NCBI RefSeq assembly: GCF_046542825.1
Contig: NZ_JBKHAQ010000144.1
Coordinates: forward strand, 1 to 6,071
Direction of reading: 5' to 3'
From: Rhodosalinus sp046542825
GTDB lineage: Bacteria; Pseudomonadota; Alphaproteobacteria; Rhodobacterales; Rhodobacteraceae
DNA: 6,071 bases
This document shows positions 4,143 to 6,071 of the stretch, one piece after another. The position numbers were made by a program, and so were the translations under genes. The first letter of the stretch is position 1; the number at the start of each line of letters is the position of its first letter. The notes under the pieces are model-generated. The model was given only the letters and a program-made list of their open reading frames with translations, was not told the DNA's origin and did not search any database.

Positions 4143-6071
4143 ATGAGCCACGCCCCCAAGACGCCCCTGCTTGACCGGGTGCGCAGCCCCTCCGACCTGA
4201 AGGCGCTCTCGGACGCCGATCTGGCGAAGCTGGCGGAGGAACTGCGGGCAGAGACCATCGCCTCGGTCAGCCAGACGGGCGGGCACCTTGGCGCGGGGCT
4301 GGGCGTGGTCGAGCTGACCGTGGCGCTGCACGCAGTCTTCGACGCGCCGCGTGACAAGATCATCTGGGACGTGAGCCACCAGTCCTATCCGCACAAGATC
4401 CTGACCGGCCGGCGCGAGCGGATGGGAACGATCCGGCAGAAGGACGGCCTGTCAGGCTTCACCAAGCGGTCGGAAAGCCCCTACGACCCCTTCGGGGCGG
4501 CCCATTCCTCGACCTCGATCAGTGCCGCGCTGGGCTTCAAGGTGGCGGCCGACCTCGGCGGCACGCCGCCGGAGGGCAGCGGCGATTCCATCGCCGTGAT
4601 CGGCGACGGCGCGATGAGCGCCGGAATGGCCTACGAGGCGATGAACCACGCGGGGGACCTTGGCCGGCGGCTGATCGTGATCCTGAACGACAACGAGATG
4701 TCGATCGCGCCGCCGGTGGGCGCGATGTCGCGCTACCTGTCGCGGCTTTACGCAGAGGCGCCGTTCCAGGACCTCAGGGAGGCGGCCAAGGGCGCGGTCA
4801 GCCTGCTGCCGCCGCCCTTCCGCGAGGGGGCGCGCCGGGCGCACGACCTGCTCAAGGGCATGGCGGTGGGCGGCACGCTCTTCGAGGCGCTGGGCTTCTC
4901 ATACCTGGGCCCGATCGACGGGCACGACATGGACCAGCTCCTGCCGGTGCTGCGCACGGTGAAGGCACGGGCCGACGGGCCGGTTCTGATCCATTGCATC
5001 ACGCAGAAGGGCAAGGGCTATCGCCCGGCCGAAAGCGCGCCGGACCGGGGCCATGCGCGCGCGAAGTTCGACGTGGCCACAGGCGAGCAGAAGAAGGCGC
5101 CGTCGAACGCGCCGAGTTATACCAAGGTCTTCGCCCGCGCGCTGATCGACGAGGCCGCGCGCGACAGCCGCGTCGTCGCGGTGACGGCGGCGATGCCGGA
5201 TGGCACCGGGCTCGACCTTTTTGCCGAACGCTACCCTTCGCGCTGCTTCGACGTGGGCATCGCCGAACAGCATGGCGTGACCTTCTGCGCGGGGCTGGCG
5301 GCCGGGGGGATGCGGCCCTTCGCGGCGATCTATTCGACCTTCCTGCAACGCGGCTACGACCAAGTGGTGCACGACGTGGCGATCCAGCGCCTGCCGGTGC
5401 GCTTCGCCATCGACCGCGCGGGGCTGGTGGGCGCGGACGGCGCGACGCATGCGGGCAGCTACGACGTTGCCTATCTGTCGAACCTGCCGGGCTTCACCGT
5501 CATGGCGGCGGCGGACGAGGCGGAACTGGTGCATATGGTCGCCACCGCCGTGCAGCATGACGAGGGACCCATCGCCTTCCGCTATCCGCGCGGCGAGGGC
5601 GTCGGCGTCGAGATGCCGGAGCGGGGCGTGCCGCTGGAGATCGGCCGCGGCCGCATGATCCGTGAAGGCGGGCGCGTCGCGATCCTGTCCTTCGGCGCGC
5701 GGCTGAAGGAGGTGCTGGAGGCCGCCGAGGCGCTGGCGGCGCGGGGGATCGCGCCCACCGTGGCCGACGCGCGCTTTGCCAAGCCGCTGGATCGGGAACT
5801 GATCCTGACGCTGGCGCGCGAGCACGAGGCGCTGATCACCATCGAGGAGGGCGCGGTGGGCGGTTTCGGCAGTCACGTCGCGCAGCTTCTGGCCGAGGAA
5901 GGTGTCTTCGACACCGGGCTGAAGTATCGCTCCATGGTGCTGCCCGACATCTTCATCGATCAGGCCAGGCCCGAGGAGATGTACGTGGTGGCCGGGATGA
6001 ACGCCGAGCACATCGAAGCGAAGGTGCTGTCGCTGATGGGCGTGGCACAGGTGGCCGGCCGCCGGGCCTGA
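4143..6071 (+). CDS. dxs: 1-deoxy-D-xylulose-5-phosphate synthase
   Basis: DXS is a thiamine-diphosphate enzyme that condenses pyruvate with glyceraldehyde 3-phosphate to DXP, the entry step of the MEP isoprenoid pathway, also feeding thiamine and pyridoxal synthesis. The full 642 residues are present, close to the family norm of about 620-640, and the stop is the last codon of the window. Visible residues are H48 (GGHLG), WDVSHQSYPHKILTGRR (75-91, H79), HSSTSIS (121-127), the ThDP/Mg motif GDGAMSAG...NDN with D155 and N184, catalytic E375 in IAEQH, R403 (LQRGYDQ), R425, D432, H436, and R483 in YPRG. The last five keep a constant +5 offset from the E. coli residues. Domains are ThDP-binding (about 1-315), pyrimidine-binding (about 322-490) and C-terminal transketolase-like (about 500-630). 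The gene starts 18 nt after ispA; only a weak GAAAG (4128-4132) precedes the ATG, but the N-terminus fits the family. Many Rhodobacterales carry a second dxs near photosynthesis genes; this is the ispA-linked copy. Confidence 0.97.
   Translation: MSHAPKTPLLDRVRSPSDLKALSDADLAKLAEELRAETIASVSQTGGHLGAGLGVVELTVALHAVFDAPRDKIIWDVSHQSYPHKILTGRRERMGTIRQKDGLSGFTKRSESPYDPFGAAHSSTSISAALGFKVAADLGGTPPEGSGDSIAVIGDGAMSAGMAYEAMNHAGDLGRRLIVILNDNEMSIAPPVGAMSRYLSRLYAEAPFQDLREAAKGAVSLLPPPFREGARRAHDLLKGMAVGGTLFEALGFSYLGPIDGHDMDQLLPVLRTVKARADGPVLIHCITQKGKGYRPAESAPDRGHARAKFDVATGEQKKAPSNAPSYTKVFARALIDEAARDSRVVAVTAAMPDGTGLDLFAERYPSRCFDVGIAEQHGVTFCAGLAAGGMRPFAAIYSTFLQRGYDQVVHDVAIQRLPVRFAIDRAGLVGADGATHAGSYDVAYLSNLPGFTVMAAADEAELVHMVATAVQHDEGPIAFRYPRGEGVGVEMPERGVPLEIGRGRMIREGGRVAILSFGARLKEVLEAAEALAARGIAPTVADARFAKPLDRELILTLAREHEALITIEEGAVGGFGSHVAQLLAEEGVFDTGLKYRSMVLPDIFIDQARPEEMYVVAGMNAEHIEAKVLSLMGVAQVAGRRA

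Noticed and set aside
3252..4394. 380-codon minus-strand frame opposite ispA and the dxs start
   Set aside because: It crosses two well-supported genes and has no recognisable domain or plausible start context.
4899..6011. 370-codon minus-strand frame opposite dxs
   Set aside because: Typical antisense open frame of high-GC DNA; the plus strand encodes a complete DXS with all catalytic residues.

Overview
The window is GC-rich DNA packed with bacterial genes. Gene content and order point to an alphaproteobacterium of the Rhodobacter/Roseobacter/Paracoccus group (Rhodobacterales). The main clues are a PetP-PetR-type MarR/response-regulator pair, an ilvE that reads away from it, and the run histone-deacetylase-family gene, xseB, ispA (farnesyl diphosphate synthase), dxs. 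This placement comes from recognising protein families by eye; no database search was run.

Layout from left to right. Positions 1-563 hold the N-terminal 187 residues of a branched-chain amino acid aminotransferase (ilvE) on the minus strand, cut by the left edge. A 158-bp divergent intergenic region (564-721) contains a nested inverted repeat at 600-639, a plausible operator, and weak promoter-like elements. Positions 722-1932 encode a MarR-family regulator (petP-like) and an OmpR-family response regulator (petR-like), joined by an ATGA overlap. A 154-bp spacer (1933-2086) carries two GC-rich hairpins, the first followed by a short T-run, and a possible 13-codon minigene. Positions 2087-6071 form a four-gene same-strand unit: a zinc-dependent deacetylase-family protein, the small subunit of exonuclease VII, (2E,6E)-farnesyl diphosphate synthase, and 1-deoxy-D-xylulose-5-phosphate synthase, whose stop codon is the last codon of the window.

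How the genes work together. DXS makes the first intermediate of the MEP pathway. That pathway yields IPP and DMAPP, which IspA condenses to FPP, the precursor of the ubiquinone side chain, undecaprenyl phosphate and (via GGPP) carotenoids and bacteriochlorophyll tails. XseB is a DNA-metabolism protein that commonly travels with ispA and dxs in proteobacteria. The first three genes of the unit overlap by 4 nt and 1 nt, so coupled translation is likely. PetP and PetR are known in Rhodobacter capsulatus as regulators needed for cytochrome bc1 expression. Here they lie upstream of isoprenoid genes, and no bc1 structural genes follow them within the window.

The window looks mostly like ordinary chromosomal core DNA. 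I found no mobile element, CRISPR array, tRNA, rRNA or clearly new system. The items most worth a second look are the nested inverted repeat, the kinase-less PetPR pair beside isoprenoid genes, and the deacetylase of unknown substrate at the head of the isoprenoid unit.
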